A stretch of 64,000 nucleotides of DNA, from assembly GCF_014132155.1 (NCBI RefSeq), contig NZ_BLJQ01000001.1:310001-374000 (forward strand). The letters are read 5' to 3'. The notes under the pieces are model-generated. The model did no database searches. It had not been told where the DNA came from and saw only the letters and a list, made by a program, of their open reading frames with translations. Position 1 is the stretch's first letter, and each line of letters starts with the position of its first letter. The DNA is from Gluconobacter sp. Gdi (GTDB lineage Bacteria > Pseudomonadota > Alphaproteobacteria > Acetobacterales > Acetobacteraceae). Below, in pieces: positions 32,855 through 43,568 of the stretch. Both the position numbers and the translations under genes were made by a program.

Positions 32855-34084
32855 TCAGGCGCCGAGGTCTGGCTTCACGGGAGAAAGATGCTCTTTCGCC
32901 GTCGTGCAAGCCGTCTTTACCAGACCCACGATACCAGCCTGATGCTGGCGGTACAGCCCTTCGTGAATGAGGCGTGCAAACAGGCCAGACAGCAGACCCC
33001 CACCAAAGCTGCGGTTGGCATCCAGCATACCCCAGCCGTTATAATCACCCAATGCCACGACAGCGCCGCGATCATTGTAAACGAATGCGGCAGGTGTCTG
33101 GCCGGCAATGATCTGCGGCAGGACACGCCCAACATACTGCCCTTGCTGGCGGGCAGCCTGAGCCGTTGGGGCCACTGGCGCAGCGTCAATGCGGGCGCAG
33201 TCGCCAATCGCGAAGATCTTGGCGTCTTCAGTTGTCTGAAGCGTCTGCGTCACGCCAAGCTGGCCTGCGCGGCCACGTTCCAGGCCATCGAACAGGCTGG
33301 TGGCATCAGAGGCACGGACACCAGCAGCCCAGATTCGGAGCGTCGCAGGAATCTGTTCGCCGGACTTGAGATTGAAGCCATGCTCGTCCGCGCCGACAAC
33401 CATAGCGCCGGTGCGAACAGAGATGCCGAGCTTTTCGAGCTGACTGGCTGCCGCTGTGGAAACGGCTTCCGGGAATGCGGGCAGAATGCGCGGCCCGGTT
33501 TCGATCAGAACAGCATCAAGGCCTGTCTTGCGGACTGATGGGCCAAGGCCGGGCGCTTCATCAATGGCTTTGCAAAGCTCGGCGGCGAGCTGAACACCTG
33601 TGGCACCACCACCAACAATGCCTAGGCTCAGCTTCTGACCAGCTGCGCGAGCTGCCTGAAGGGCCTTGCGAAATTCGGAGTACAGCGTGTCGGCATCATT
33701 AAGGTTATCAATGAAGCGACAGTGATCGACGATACCCGGAATGCCGAAGTCATTGGCGCGGGAACCCAGAGCGACAACCAGATAATCGTAGGGGAGGGTG
33801 CTGCCGTTTTCGAGCGTGACCGTCTGGGCGGTACGGTCAACAGCGGTAGGTAGGCTCTGGACAAAGCTGAAACCGAATTTTCCAGCCGTTTCCGCGAAAG
33901 GAATACAGTTGCCGTCGTGCTGCATCGTGCCTGCTGCAAATTCATGCAGGGAAGGCTTCCAGTAATGGACCGGACTGCGGTCAACGAGTGTCACGGCTAT
34001 GTTGTTTCGGCGACCAAGGGCCGTAGCAGCCTCAAGACCTCCGACACCGCCACCGAGAACAACGACACGAGTTGCAGCAGACAT
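32855..34084 (-). CDS. ndh: Type II NADH dehydrogenase (NDH-2)
   Basis: A 409-residue FAD-dependent NADH:quinone oxidoreductase that does not pump protons. The N-terminal FAD Rossmann motif is VVVLGGGVGGLEAA, the NAD Rossmann motif LGIVGGGATGVQLAAEL lies near residues 155-171, and IFAIGDCARI near 290 is the FAD-contact aspartate block. The C-terminal region has a moderately hydrophobic face for membrane attachment, and GRVLPQIIAGQ fits the family. I chose ATG at 34084 because AGGA lies eight bases upstream; the ATG 15 bases earlier itself contains that ribosome-binding site. Confidence 0.93.
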   Translation of the reverse strand: MSAATRVVVLGGGVGGLEAATALGRRNNIAVTLVDRSPVHYWKPSLHEFAAGTMQHDGNCIPFAETAGKFGFSFVQSLPTAVDRTAQTVTLENGSTLPYDYLVVALGSRANDFGIPGIVDHCRFIDNLNDADTLYSEFRKALQAARAAGQKLSLGIVGGGATGVQLAAELCKAIDEAPGLGPSVRKTGLDAVLIETGPRILPAFPEAVSTAAASQLEKLGISVRTGAMVVGADEHGFNLKSGEQIPATLRIWAAGVRASDATSLFDGLERGRAGQLGVTQTLQTTEDAKIFAIGDCARIDAAPVAPTAQAARQQGQYVGRVLPQIIAGQTPAAFVYNDRGAVVALGDYNGWGMLDANRSFGGGLLSGLFARLIHEGLYRQHQAGIVGLVKTACTTAKEHLSPVKPDLGA

Positions 34085-34187
34085 GGACAGTTTCCTCATA
34101 CCAAGCGCCCGCCAATTGGAGCGATACCTGTGCTAACGGGAGGCGGAGGGCTGCACAACCCCCGCTCCCGCTCTCGTGTTGATCGCT

Positions 34188-35423
34188 CTAGCTGCGGTAA
34201 GAACCATTGATGTCGATGTAGCCATGCGTCAGGTCACACGTCCACACGCGGGCCTGTCCATCATCAAGCCCCATATCGACTGTAATTTCGATGTCCTGGC
34301 CCTTCATGTGTGCGACGACAGGGGCTTCATCGTAGTTCTCGACAACGCCGCCATCGCGCGCGATCCAGGTTCCGCCGATGGCGACGGACAGAAGGTCACG
34401 GTCTGCGGGTTCACCACTCTTGCCTACAGCCATCACGACACGGCCCCAGTTTGCGTCCTCACCAGCGATGGCCGTTTTGACCAGTGGCGAGTTGGCAATC
34501 GAGAGCGCAATGCGGTGTGCGGAAAGATTGGAGTCCGCACCGGTGACTTCAACGCGGATCTGCTTCGTCGCACCTTCACCGTCCCGGACAACCAGCAGGG
34601 CAAGCTCCAGAAGCAGGTCATTCAGGGCGAGGGTAAATTCGGCGAGAGCGGGATCGTTGACGTCATCAACGGCCGGATTATCGGCCAGGCCGGTTGCGAA
34701 CAGCATCAGGGTGTCTGACGTGGAGGTGTCCGAATCGACTGTGATCGAATTGAAGCTCTGCGCGCAGCCGGAGGCCAGAAGGGACTGGAGAACATTCTGA
34801 GGAAGCTTCGCATCCGTCGCGACATAGGCCAGCATCGTGGCCATGTCGGGGGCGACCATTCCAGAACCCTTGGCAATACCCTGAAGGCGAACCGGCTTGC
34901 CACCAATCGTCACGTCACGACGTGCGGCCTTGGGGAAGGTATCCGTCGTCATGATGGCGCGGGCAGCCTGTGCCCAGTTATCTTCCGAGAGGCCAGCCTG
35001 TGCGGCGGGCAGGGCCGCAATAATTCTATCCTGTGGAAGTTTTTCCCCAATGACGCCTGTCGATGAGAGGAAAACGTCCTGCGGGGGGCAGTCGAGCAGC
35101 TTGCTCACCGCGTCTGCACAGTCTTCGCAGGCCTGAATTCCGGCCCGTCCTGTGAAGACGTTGGCGTTTCCAGCATTGACCAGAAGAGCGCGCGCATAGG
35201 GAGTTGTCTGAGCCTGGCGGCACCACAGGATGGGTGCGCCAGGGCAGGCGTTCTTGGTGTAAACGCCTGCAACAATCGTGCCGGGGACAAATTCCGCGAG
35301 CATCAGGTCTGTTCGTCCCTGATAGCGGACGCCCGCGGCGACGGCGGAAAGCCGAACACCAGCAACCGTTGAAAGGTCCGGGAGAGGACGGGCCAGCGGA
35401 GAGACGGGGATCGGCTTTGCCAT
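34188..35423 (-). CDS. argJ: Bifunctional ornithine acetyltransferase / N-acetylglutamate synthase
   Basis: ArgJ recycles the acetyl group in arginine synthesis and, in the bifunctional form, also acetylates glutamate from acetyl-CoA. The 411-residue precursor self-cleaves before Thr196 in KGSGMVAPDMATMLAY. Other blocks are NAGNANVFTG, SSTGVIGEKLP and GEDANWGRVVMAVG. The start at 35423 follows the parvulin stop by 10 bases; the longer frame to 35501 would overlap that gene and adds a basic leader. Bifunctionality is inferred, not visible. Confidence 0.96.
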   Translation of the reverse strand: MAKPIPVSPLARPLPDLSTVAGVRLSAVAAGVRYQGRTDLMLAEFVPGTIVAGVYTKNACPGAPILWCRQAQTTPYARALLVNAGNANVFTGRAGIQACEDCADAVSKLLDCPPQDVFLSSTGVIGEKLPQDRIIAALPAAQAGLSEDNWAQAARAIMTTDTFPKAARRDVTIGGKPVRLQGIAKGSGMVAPDMATMLAYVATDAKLPQNVLQSLLASGCAQSFNSITVDSDTSTSDTLMLFATGLADNPAVDDVNDPALAEFTLALNDLLLELALLVVRDGEGATKQIRVEVTGADSNLSAHRIALSIANSPLVKTAIAGEDANWGRVVMAVGKSGEPADRDLLSVAIGGTWIARDGGVVENYDEAPVVAHMKGQDIEITVDMGLDDGQARVWTCDLTHGYIDINGSYRS

Positions 35424-35433
35424 GGTCTTAGTC

Positions 35434-36354
35434 TTACTTCTTGACTGGAGCCGGTGCCGGAGCGGCCGTGACCGGCTTGCCCTGTGCGTCGAAGTGAACA
35501 ACCTTCACCTGGGATTCAGCCTGCTGAACGATCTGGCGAACCTTCTCGCGGATCAGTTCCTGACGGACCTGGTCGTGGATCTGGTCAAAGCTCGGGATCG
35601 GAGCCGTGCGGGAGCCCAGAACCTGGATCACGTGGTAACCGTACTGCGTGTGAACCGGCGTCTGGGAGATTGTGTTCGGCTTCATGGAAAAAGCGGCTTC
35701 AGAGAAGGCCGGCAGCATGTCGCCCTTCTTGAACCAGCCCAGATCGCCACCATTGGCACCAGCGGAGCCCTTGTCCTTGGACAGTTGGCCAGCAAGCTTG
35801 GCGAAATCAGCGCCCTTGTTGAGCTGGGCGATGATGTCCTTGGCCTGTGCTTCCGTCTCCACGAGGATGTGGCGAGCGTGGACTTCCTGCTCTGGCTTCT
35901 GGTTGGCGTAATGCGTCTGGTAGTAGTCGTGCAGGGCAGCATCCGTGATCTGCGGGCCAACCTTGGTTTCAAGATAAGCATTCTGCAGCGCGCTGTTGGC
36001 GGCGTTCTGCATGGCTTCCTTGACTTCAGGCTTGTTGGTCAGGCCTTCCTTGCCAGCGGCAATCTGGATTGCCTTCTGATCGACGAGCTGGTTGACCAGC
36101 AGCGGGATCAGCATGGACGGCTGAAGCTGACGAGCCTGCGGCGGCAGGTTGCCAGCAGCCTGCTGAACGTCACCCAAGGTAATTTTTTCGCCGTTAACGG
36201 TTGCAATCACCATGTCCGGGTTCGGAGCAGGTGCAGCAGCCGGGGCCGGAGCGGTTGCAGCAGGTGCGGCCGGAGCAGCAAATGCGAGGGGAGCCGAAAC
36301 CGACGTGCCAGCCAGAAGAGCTGCACAGGCGAGAGTGGAGCGGGAAAGCCGCAT
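35434..36354 (-). CDS. Periplasmic parvulin-type peptidyl-prolyl isomerase
   Basis: A 306-residue PrsA/SurA-like foldase. It has a signal peptide (1-26), an Ala/Pro-rich linker (27-45), an N-terminal chaperone helix region (ATVNGEKITLGDVQQA...LVNQLVDQKAI) and a rotamase domain at about 155-260: VHARHILVETEAQAKDII, SAGANGGDLGWFKKGDMLPAF and HTQYGYHVIQV. The C-terminal Ala/Pro/Lys tail is low complexity. GAGG lies seven bases before ATG 36354. It likely assists outer-membrane or exported protein folding and is transcribed ahead of argJ. Confidence 0.9.
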   Translation of the reverse strand: MRLSRSTLACAALLAGTSVSAPLAFAAPAAPAATAPAPAAAPAPNPDMVIATVNGEKITLGDVQQAAGNLPPQARQLQPSMLIPLLVNQLVDQKAIQIAAGKEGLTNKPEVKEAMQNAANSALQNAYLETKVGPQITDAALHDYYQTHYANQKPEQEVHARHILVETEAQAKDIIAQLNKGADFAKLAGQLSKDKGSAGANGGDLGWFKKGDMLPAFSEAAFSMKPNTISQTPVHTQYGYHVIQVLGSRTAPIPSFDQIHDQVRQELIREKVRQIVQQAESQVKVVHFDAQGKPVTAAPAPAPVKK

Positions 36355-36626
36355 GAAAATACCTCGGACCATAAAGAATAAGAAAAACCGAATGGACTGC
36401 ACCATGACAAAGGCCGCTCAACCCTGCAAGTGCGCGCACCCTTACCATTCCGTCACGTAGCGGAAATGGGTATTTTGAGGGCCTTCTCTGGTCCCTCTCC
36501 ATTGACCCATGGGCACACGGGTCCTATCTCCACCTGACGTGAAAATCGTCATTGCCCGGTTTGGGAGGTCTTTCCGATGGTGGAAAGAGCTTTTCCGGCC
36601 GGGTGCTCGGCATCTCAAGGTTCAGC

Positions 36627-39365
36627 ATGTTCGCACGCCTCGCACGCGCCCTTTTCGGCTCCGCCAATGATCGTTCGCTCAAGGCGTATCAGCGCCGTGT
36701 GCCGGAGATCAACGCTCTGGAGCCCACGGTTCAGGGGCTCAGTGACGAGCAGCTTCAGCACAAGACTGTAGAGTTCAAGGAGCGGGTCGCCCAAGGCGAA
36801 ACCCTTGATAAACTGCTGCCTGAAGCTTTTGCCGTTTGCCGTGAGGCTTCTCGCCGTGTTCTGGGCAAGCGTCATTTTGACGTGCAGCTGATCGGTGCGA
36901 TGGTTCTGCATGACGGTCGCATTGCGGAAATGCGGACCGGTGAGGGCAAGACCCTTGTTGCGACGCTGGCTGTTTACCTGAACGCGCTGTCCGGCAAGGG
37001 CGTGCATGTTGTGACGGTGAACGATTATCTGGCCCGTCGTGATGCCGAGGAAATGTCTGTTCTTTACAGCTTCCTTGGTCTGACAACCGGCGTGATCATC
37101 CCGAATCTGGGGGATGAGGAACGTCGTGAAGCTTACGCAGCAGATATTACTTACGGAACGAATAACGAGTTCGGGTTCGATTATCTGCGCGACAATATGA
37201 AATATTCGCTCGGCGATATGGTGCAGCGTCCGTTCAACCACGCAATCGTGGATGAGGTGGATAGCATCCTGATCGACGAAGCCAGGACGCCCCTGATCAT
37301 TTCTGGCCCGGCAGATGACAGCTCCGACCTTTATCGGACTGTTGATGCGGTTGTGGCCAAGCTGGTGCTGGAGCCGGAAGCTTACGATAAGGATGAAAAG
37401 CTGCGCAGTGTTACGCTGACGGAAGCTGGCTCACACCGTATCGAAGAGCTCCTGAACCAGGACGGTGTTCTGCAGGAAGGTGGCCTGTACGATATTCATA
37501 ACGTGGCTGTCGTTCACCACGTCCAGCAGTCGCTTCGCGCTTATACGCTCTTCACGCGGGACGTTGATTACATCGTCCGTGACGGCAAGGTGATCATCAT
37601 TGATGAATTCACCGGACGTATGATGGATGGCCGTCGTTATTCCGATGGCCTGCATCAGGCGCTGGAAGCGAAAGAGCACGTCGAGATCCAGCAGGAAAAC
37701 CAGACGCTCGCATCCATCACATTCCAGAACTACTTCCGCCTGTATCCGAAGCTCTCTGGTATGACGGGTACGGCCATGACGGAAGCGGATGAGTTTGCGG
37801 AAATCTATAACCTGACGGTTGTTGAAATTCCGACGAACCGTGCCGTCAAGCGGATTGATACGGACGATGAAGTCTATCTGACTGCGGGCGAAAAATATAA
37901 CGCCGTTGCGGATCTGATCCAGGAAGTGAGCGCCAAAGGGCAGCCAATCCTGGTGGGGACAACGTCCATCGAAAGAAGTGAGTACCTCTCCAGCATTCTG
38001 GATCAGCGCGGCATCAAGCATAGCGTGCTCAATGCGCGTCATCATGAAAAAGAAGCCAGTATCATTGCGCAGGCTGGTGCGCCGGGTGCGATTACGATTG
38101 CCACGAACATGGCGGGTCGTGGAACGGACATCAAACTGGGCGGCAACATCGAGATGCTGACCCATGCTTATACGGATGGGATCGAGGATGACGCAGAGCG
38201 TGCGCGCATCACCGAAGAAATCCGTGCAGCCGTCGAAGCCAATCATGGCGCGGTTCATGAATCCGGCGGCCTGTATGTCATCGGTACAGAGCGTCATGAG
38301 AGCCGTCGTGTTGATAACCAGTTGCGTGGCCGTTCGGGACGTCAGGGTGATCCGGGTAATTCCCGCTTCTTCCTGTCCCTTGAAGACGATCTGATCCGCA
38401 TTTTCTCTGGCGACCGTATGGGCGCGATGATGCAGAAGATGGGCCTGAAGGAAGGAGAGGCGATTGTTCACCCATGGCTGAACAAGGCCGTCGAGAAGGC
38501 TCAGAAGCGCGTTGAAGCCCGTAACTTTGACATGCGCAAGAACACGCTGAAATACGACGACGTCATGAATGACCAGCGCAAGGAAGTTTATTCCCAGCGC
38601 AAGGAATATATGTCGTCCGAAGATCTGTCGGGTGTGATTGCGGAACTGCGCCTGCACACCATCGAAGATCTGGTTCACGCCCACATTCCTGAGAAATCCT
38701 TTGCCGAGGCTTGGGATACGGCTGGGCTCACGGCTGAAATTTCCCGCGTCCTGAATCTTGAGCTTCCGATCGCTGACTGGGCGAAGGAAGACGGCATGGA
38801 CGCTGACAGCGTGATCGAGCGCGTGGAAGCTGAAGCCCAGAAGGCTCAGGCTGCCCGGACGGCCAACATGGGGCCGGACCTCATGCGCATGATCGAGAAG
38901 CAGGTTGTTCTCACCACGTTCGATGCCGTCTGGAAAGAGCATCTACATGGGCTGGATCAGCTTCGCCAGGGTATCGGCCTGCGTGCGTATGGTCAGCGGG
39001 ATCCGCTGAACGAATACAAGCAGGAAGCCTTCCAGATGTTCACGGCGATGCTGGATGATATGCGCCTGCGTGTGACGCAGACGATGTGCCGGATCCAGGC
39101 TGTGAGTGAGCCGCCGCCATATCCGGTGGTCGATAGCTCAGCACACCATGAAAGCTTCGAAGCGCCGCCAGCAGCGCCCGCATTAACGCAACCAGAGCCT
39201 ATTGTGAGCTTTGCCGCGCCGCAGGCACAGTTTGCGGCCGCGGGCTCAGTTAACGAGCCGGATGCAGCGACGCTTCAGCAGTGGTATGAAGAAACGCCGC
39301 GCAATGCGCTTTGCCCGTGTGGCTCGGGCCAGAAGTTCAAACACTGTCATGGCAGGCTCGTCTGA
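36627..39365 (+). CDS. secA: Preprotein translocase ATPase SecA
   Basis: The 912-residue motor drives proteins through SecYEG. The Walker A loop is GEGKT at 105-109 ([18 protein letters not shown]), Walker B and the DEAD-like block read [19 protein letters not shown], and NBD2 has [16 protein letters not shown]-terminal zinc site [14 protein letters not shown] should bind SecB and lipids. A Pro/Ala-rich linker precedes it. I chose ATG 36627, the normal SecA start ([11 protein letters not shown]), with AAGG upstream; a 25-residue upstream extension has no family support. Confidence 0.97.
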   Translation: MFARLARALFGSANDRSLKAYQRRVPEINALEPTVQGLSDEQLQHKTVEFKERVAQGETLDKLLPEAFAVCREASRRVLGKRHFDVQLIGAMVLHDGRIAEMRTGEGKTLVATLAVYLNALSGKGVHVVTVNDYLARRDAEEMSVLYSFLGLTTGVIIPNLGDEERREAYAADITYGTNNEFGFDYLRDNMKYSLGDMVQRPFNHAIVDEVDSILIDEARTPLIISGPADDSSDLYRTVDAVVAKLVLEPEAYDKDEKLRSVTLTEAGSHRIEELLNQDGVLQEGGLYDIHNVAVVHHVQQSLRAYTLFTRDVDYIVRDGKVIIIDEFTGRMMDGRRYSDGLHQALEAKEHVEIQQENQTLASITFQNYFRLYPKLSGMTGTAMTEADEFAEIYNLTVVEIPTNRAVKRIDTDDEVYLTAGEKYNAVADLIQEVSAKGQPILVGTTSIERSEYLSSILDQRGIKHSVLNARHHEKEASIIAQAGAPGAITIATNMAGRGTDIKLGGNIEMLTHAYTDGIEDDAERARITEEIRAAVEANHGAVHESGGLYVIGTERHESRRVDNQLRGRSGRQGDPGNSRFFLSLEDDLIRIFSGDRMGAMMQKMGLKEGEAIVHPWLNKAVEKAQKRVEARNFDMRKNTLKYDDVMNDQRKEVYSQRKEYMSSEDLSGVIAELRLHTIEDLVHAHIPEKSFAEAWDTAGLTAEISRVLNLELPIADWAKEDGMDADSVIERVEAEAQKAQAARTANMGPDLMRMIEKQVVLTTFDAVWKEHLHGLDQLRQGIGLRAYGQRDPLNEYKQEAFQMFTAMLDDMRLRVTQTMCRIQAVSEPPPYPVVDSSAHHESFEAPPAAPALTQPEPIVSFAAPQAQFAAAGSVNEPDAATLQQWYEETPRNALCPCGSGQKFKHCHGRLV

Positions 39366-39397
39366 GCCTCTGACACCCGTAGAGGAAGGAGCGACCG

Positions 39398-40147
39398 ATG
39401 GCCGGTCATTCACAGTTTAAGAACATCATGCACCGTAAAGGTGCGCAGGATGCCAAGCGCGCCAAGCAGTTTGCCAAGATCCTGCGTGAAATTACGGTTG
39501 CAGCGCGGTCCGGTCTGCCTGACCCGGCATCCAACCCTCGTCTGCGTGCTGCTGTTACCGCAGCGCGTGAAGCGAACATGCCCAAAGACAACGTCGAGCG
39601 TGCCATCAAGAAGGCATCTGGTGCTGCTGGCGGCGAAGACTATGTGGAAGTGCGCTACGAAGGCTACGGTCCGGCTGGCGTGGCGATTATCGTCGAAGGC
39701 CTGACCGATAACCGGAACCGGACGGCCGGTGAAGTTCGTGCGGCGTTCTCCAAGCATGGCGGTTCGCTGGGTGAATCGAACTCCGTGTCCTTCATGTTCC
39801 AGCGGCTGGGTGTTGTGACGTATCCGGTCAATGCCGCCTCTGAAGACGAGATGCTGGAAGCCGCCATTGAGGCTGGTGCGGATAATGCCGTGCTGACCGA
39901 GGAAGGGCACGAGATCACCTGCGAGATGGAAAACTTCTTCGCAGTGCGTGACGCTCTTGAGGGTCGTTTCGGCGAGCCACAGTCCGCCAAGCTCGACTGG
40001 CGTCCGGAAAACAGCATTTCTCTGGATGAAGAGAAGGCCCGGACGGTTTTGAAGCTGATCGACGTTCTGGAAGATAACGACGATATTCAGGCTGTTTACG
40101 CCAACTTTGATCTTCCAGACGATGTGGCGCAGGCGCTCGCCGCTTGA
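39398..40147 (+). CDS. yebC: YebC/PmpR family protein (translation or transcription factor)
   Basis: A 249-residue YebC protein: [40 protein letters not shown], and [22 protein letters not shown] are diagnostic. Members were described as DNA-binding regulators. Recent work on homologs (TACO1, YebC) points to relief of ribosome stalling at proline stretches. It comes 32 bases after secA and directly precedes ruvC with overlapping stop/start, the common yebC-ruvCAB order. Confidence 0.95.
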   Translation: MAGHSQFKNIMHRKGAQDAKRAKQFAKILREITVAARSGLPDPASNPRLRAAVTAAREANMPKDNVERAIKKASGAAGGEDYVEVRYEGYGPAGVAIIVEGLTDNRNRTAGEVRAAFSKHGGSLGESNSVSFMFQRLGVVTYPVNAASEDEMLEAAIEAGADNAVLTEEGHEITCEMENFFAVRDALEGRFGEPQSAKLDWRPENSISLDEEKARTVLKLIDVLEDNDDIQAVYANFDLPDDVAQALAA

Positions 40148-40650
40148 TCCGTCTGATGGGCATAGACCCCGGCCTGCGTTTCATGGGCTGGGGAATTATT
40201 GATGTGGATGGCAACCGCCTGAAGCATGTGGCCTCTGGTGTGATTGCGACAGATGGTCATGAATCGGTTCCCCTGCGGCTCTGTGAGCTGCACGGGAAAC
40301 TCCAGAATCTGATTCGTGAGTATGCTCCCGCCGAAGCAGCGGTTGAGGAAACTTACGTAAACCGCAATGGCTCTTCCACGCTCAAGCTCGGTTATGCACG
40401 TGGCGTGGCGCTTCTGACGCCCGCTTACGAAGGCCTTCCGGTAGCGGAATATGGCGCTATGACAGTCAAGAAATCTGTTGTGGGAACCGGATCTGCCACG
40501 AAGGAACAGGTCACGATGATGGTGAAGCGGCTTTTGCCCGGCGTCGCCATCTACAAGGCTGATGCTTCGGACGCGCTGGCTGTAGCGATCTGCCATGCCC
40601 ATTATCGTGCAAGCGCGGCCTATGTAACGGCTGGAAGGCGGATGGCGTGA
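40144..40650 (+). CDS. ruvC: Crossover junction endonuclease RuvC
   Basis: RuvC cuts Holliday junctions symmetrically. The 168-residue protein shows the RNase H-like fold with Asp in [14 protein letters not shown], Glu in VEETYVNRN (EE motif), and the C-terminal [16 protein letters not shown] with the last acidic ligands. The start appears to be TTG at 40144, overlapping the yebC stop, since it restores the usual residues before GIDPG; an ATG four codons later (40156) is the alternative. The stop overlaps ruvA. Confidence 0.96.
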   Translation: MIRLMGIDPGLRFMGWGIIDVDGNRLKHVASGVIATDGHESVPLRLCELHGKLQNLIREYAPAEAAVEETYVNRNGSSTLKLGYARGVALLTPAYEGLPVAEYGAMTVKKSVVGTGSATKEQVTMMVKRLLPGVAIYKADASDALAVAICHAHYRASAAYVTAGRRMA

Positions 40651-41249
40651 TTGGACAGCTTACAGGGCTCGTCGGGCAGATCGAAGGAGAGCGCTGCATT
40701 GTTGACGTCAATGGCGTTGGTTATGTGGTGTCAGCGTCAACACGCACACTCTCATCCGTTCCGCAGCCTCCGGAAGTCGTGCGTCTTCTGATCGAAACCG
40801 TTGTTCGGGAAGACGCGATCCTTCTGTATGGGTTCGTGACAACGCACGAACGCGAGTGGTTCCGCCTGTTGACGACCGTGCAAGGTGTGGGTGCCAAAGT
40901 CGCGCTGGCGATCCTTTCGACCAACTCTCCCGGTGAGCTTCTCCTGGCAATCAATGCGGGCGATCGTGGTTCGCTGACGCGGGCGGCTGGTGTCGGCCCT
41001 CGTCTTGCTGATCGAATTCTGAGCGAACTTCGCAACAAGGTTGCCAAAATGCCCGGTGGTGGCGCGTCCGCCCCGATGCCAGGCGTGGTGACAGGGCCAA
41101 GCGTCGAGAATGATGCGCTCCTGGCTTTGGCTGGTCTCGGCTTTCGGCGGGCAGAGGCCTGGCCTGTTCTCAGTCGTGTTCTGGCCGAAAACGAAAATGC
41201 CTCGCTTGATCTGGCAATCCGCCTTTGCCTTAAGGATCTCGCCCGATGA
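40647..41249 (+). CDS. ruvA: Holliday junction DNA helicase subunit RuvA
   Basis: RuvA binds four-way junctions and loads RuvB. The 200-residue protein begins [26 protein letters not shown] (OB-fold), has helix-hairpin-helix repeats at [14 protein letters not shown] and [16 protein letters not shown], and a C-terminal RuvB-binding domain ([19 protein letters not shown]). The start is GTG overlapping the ruvC stop, with GGAAGG upstream. ATGA joins it to ruvB. Confidence 0.97.
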   Translation: MIGQLTGLVGQIEGERCIVDVNGVGYVVSASTRTLSSVPQPPEVVRLLIETVVREDAILLYGFVTTHEREWFRLLTTVQGVGAKVALAILSTNSPGELLLAINAGDRGSLTRAAGVGPRLADRILSELRNKVAKMPGGGASAPMPGVVTGPSVENDALLALAGLGFRRAEAWPVLSRVLAENENASLDLAIRLCLKDLAR

Positions 41250-42289
41250 GCGAATTTCGTGAAACGGACGCCGCACGCCTGCCGGATGATATTGCCGAAG
41301 GTGGCTTGCGGCCTGAAACGCTCGCGGATTTTACAGGGCAAAAAGCAAGCCGTGAAAATCTGGCCATCTTCATCGAGGCAACCAAGGCCCGTGGAGATGC
41401 CCTGGATCACGTGTTGCTGCATGGACCGCCAGGTCTGGGTAAGACGACACTGGCGCAGATTGTGGCGCGTGAACTGGGTGTTGGATTTCGGGCGACGTCC
41501 GGGCCGGTGATTCAGCGTGCTGGAGACCTTGCGGCAATCCTGACAAATCTCCAGCCTCGTGATGTGCTGTTTATCGATGAAATTCATCGTCTTCAGCCGG
41601 CGATTGAGGAAATTCTCTATCCGGCGATGGAAGATTTCCAGCTCGACCTGATTATCGGGGAAGGGCCGGCGGCGCGTTCGGTGCGGATTGATCTGGCGCC
41701 GTTCACGCTTGTAGCCGCAACAACCCGTGCAGGTCTGTTGGCAACACCTCTTCGGGATCGTTTTGGTATCCCTTTGCGGTTGGTGTTCTACACGCCGGAA
41801 GAGCTACGGGCGATCGTATCACGCGGCGCCACGAAGCTCGGAGTTCATCTGAATGATGACGGAGCCGAGGAAATTGCCCGTCGTTCCCGCGGCACTCCCC
41901 GTATTGCGGGCCGTCTTCTGCGTCGTGTTCGGGATTTTGCGCTTGTCGCGAAGAAGCCGATCATTGATCGCGCGACGGCTGATGCCGCACTTTCCCGTCT
42001 TGAAGTTGATGAGCGCGGTCTGGATGCGATGGACCGCCGCTATCTGCAGCGTATCGCAGAGCACCACCATGGTGGCCCTGTGGGTGTTGAGACGCTGGCT
42101 GCCGGTCTGGCAGAGGCGCGTGACACACTGGAAGACGTCATCGAGCCTTATCTGATTCAGGAAGGGCTCATCCTGCGGACAGCGCGGGGGCGCATGTTGG
42201 GTGAGGCTGGGTGGAGACATCTGGGCCTGAACCCGCCAGCGAGCCAGGTTGATCTTCTGTCCGGGCTCGACGACGACACGGCAGGCTGA
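41246..42289 (+). CDS. ruvB: Holliday junction DNA helicase motor RuvB
   Basis: A 347-residue AAA+ hexameric motor for branch migration. Walker A is GPPGLGKTT, Walker [12 protein letters not shown], sensor 1 AATTRAGLL, and the arginine finger block is LRDRFGI. The C-terminal winged helix includes [18 protein letters not shown]. It follows ruvA with a four-base overlap and precedes the tol genes by 29 bases. Confidence 0.98.
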   Translation: MSEFRETDAARLPDDIAEGGLRPETLADFTGQKASRENLAIFIEATKARGDALDHVLLHGPPGLGKTTLAQIVARELGVGFRATSGPVIQRAGDLAAILTNLQPRDVLFIDEIHRLQPAIEEILYPAMEDFQLDLIIGEGPAARSVRIDLAPFTLVAATTRAGLLATPLRDRFGIPLRLVFYTPEELRAIVSRGATKLGVHLNDDGAEEIARRSRGTPRIAGRLLRRVRDFALVAKKPIIDRATADAALSRLEVDERGLDAMDRRYLQRIAEHHHGGPVGVETLAAGLAEARDTLEDVIEPYLIQEGLILRTARGRMLGEAGWRHLGLNPPASQVDLLSGLDDDTAG

Positions 42290-42318
42290 AGAGCCACTGC
42301 CAATGAGCGGAGAAACTG

Positions 42319-42744
42319 ATGGCAACGCATAAGATCCGTTTCCGGGTTTATTACGAAGACACGGATGCAGGTGGCATCGTCTATCATGCCCGCTATCTCG
42401 GCTTTGCAGAACGTGCGCGCAGTGAAGCCATGCGCGATGCAGGGGCTTCGGTGACGGAGCTTCTGCGCGATTTTGGTCTGGCGTTTGTCGTGCGGCAGGT
42501 TGGGGTGCGTTATCGCGCGCCGTTGCGACTCGATGATGAAATGGAAATCGAGACAGCGCTGGTTGCAATGACGCCAACGCGGTTGAAACTTGAACAAACT
42601 GTTCGAAACAGCACGAATGGCAACGAAACCGCCGTCGTCATTGACGTAGAGCTGGCGTGTCTTTCTGCCGAAGCCATGAAACCTGCCAAAATTCCGCCTC
42701 GGTGGTGTGATGCTGTTCGAAAACTCGAGGCTGGAGAGGTCTGA
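42319..42744 (+). CDS. ybgC: YbgC-type acyl-CoA thioesterase
   Basis: A 141-residue hotdog-fold thioesterase: VYYEDTDAGGIVYHARYLGFAERARSEAM holds the catalytic Asp and the HxRYL block of the 4-hydroxybenzoyl-CoA thioesterase group. YbgC is the usual first gene of tol-pal operons and is linked to phospholipid metabolism at the division site. GGAG precedes the start, and tolQ begins 77 bases downstream. Confidence 0.95.
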   Translation: MATHKIRFRVYYEDTDAGGIVYHARYLGFAERARSEAMRDAGASVTELLRDFGLAFVVRQVGVRYRAPLRLDDEMEIETALVAMTPTRLKLEQTVRNSTNGNETAVVIDVELACLSAEAMKPAKIPPRWCDAVRKLEAGEV

Positions 42745-42781
42745 CCCACTTTCCTGTTTCCTCACGAAGTGCAATGGAGAG

Positions 42782-42803
42782 TCCTGACCCGTAAGGGACA
42801 GGA
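42782..42803 (+). repeat. Hairpin in the tolQ leader
   Basis: TCCTGACCC can pair with GGGACAGGA around a GTAA tetraloop, with one A-A mismatch. It lies between the ybgC stop and the tolQ ribosome-binding site and has no T tract. It may modulate expression or simply define the ybgC 3' end. Confidence 0.35.
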
Positions 42804-42821
42804 TCTGGACAGGAGAGAACA

Positions 42822-43565
42822 GTGGATCATGAGGTAAGTTCGAGTGCGCTTGGGGCGGTCGGTGCGGCCGGTCTGTCGCCTCTGGACCTGTTCCTGCACG
42901 CGTCCATCGTCGTTAAGCTGGTCATGGTCGGGCTCGTCCTGTGCAGTGCAGGCGTGTGGGCGATCATTGCGGAAAAAATCCTTCTGATGCGTCGCGTCAA
43001 TCGCGAAGCAACGGAATTTGAAGACCGTTTCTGGTCCGGCGGTTCGCTGGACGACCTTTACGAATCTGATGGCGCACGCCCGACTCATCCGATGGCCGCC
43101 GTGTTCGGCGCTGCCATGGGCGAATGGCGTCGCTCGGCACGAATTGTCGGAATTGATCTGGCGCGCGGTGGCGTGCGGGACCGTATCGACCGTGCCATCA
43201 ACATCACCGTTTCGCGCGAAAACGACCGTCTGGGTCGCCGCGTGATTTTCCTTGCCACGATTGGCCCGGTTGCGCCGTTCGTCGGACTGTTCGGAACGGT
43301 CTGGGGTATCATGCATGCGTTCGGCTCGATCGCTGCCATGCACAACACCAACCTCTCCGTTGTGGCTCCGGGTATTTCCGAAGCTCTGTTCGCAACGGCG
43401 ATCGGTCTTGTGACCGCTATCCCGGCCTATGTGGCCTATAACGTCATCAGCAACTCGCTGGACAAGTTCGCGGACCGCATGGATGCGTTCGGGACCGAAT
43501 TTGCCGCCATTCTTTCCCGTCAGTCGGAAGAACGTGCGGACGAGACGTCCAGCGGGAAGGCCTGA
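42822..43565 (+). CDS. tolQ: Tol-Pal system proton channel subunit TolQ
   Basis: A 247-residue inner-membrane protein of the MotA/TolQ/ExbB family with three membrane helices (about 24-47, 136-158, 173-195). The second and third carry LATIGPVAPFVGLFGTVWGIMHAF and GISEALFATAIGLVTAIPAYVAYN, the proton-path signature. With TolR it powers TolA to keep the outer membrane drawn in during division. The start is GTG with AGGAGAG upstream. tolR begins three bases after the stop. Confidence 0.96.
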   Translation: MDHEVSSSALGAVGAAGLSPLDLFLHASIVVKLVMVGLVLCSAGVWAIIAEKILLMRRVNREATEFEDRFWSGGSLDDLYESDGARPTHPMAAVFGAAMGEWRRSARIVGIDLARGGVRDRIDRAINITVSRENDRLGRRVIFLATIGPVAPFVGLFGTVWGIMHAFGSIAAMHNTNLSVVAPGISEALFATAIGLVTAIPAYVAYNVISNSLDKFADRMDAFGTEFAAILSRQSEERADETSSGKA

Positions 43566-43568
43566 TCC

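Noticed and set aside
34100-34187. Terminator between ndh and argJ
   Set aside because: GC-rich arms can pair only with bulges and have no U tract on either strand; the support is too weak to list.
35422-36381. 319-codon plus-strand frame over the parvulin gene
   Set aside because: It is the antisense of a clear signal-peptide plus rotamase protein, and the product has no domain logic.
37431-38942. 503-codon open frame antisense to secA
   Set aside because: It mirrors a strongly conserved gene in a GC-rich genome, lacks a ribosome-binding site and encodes no recognisable domain. It results from codon bias on the sense strand.
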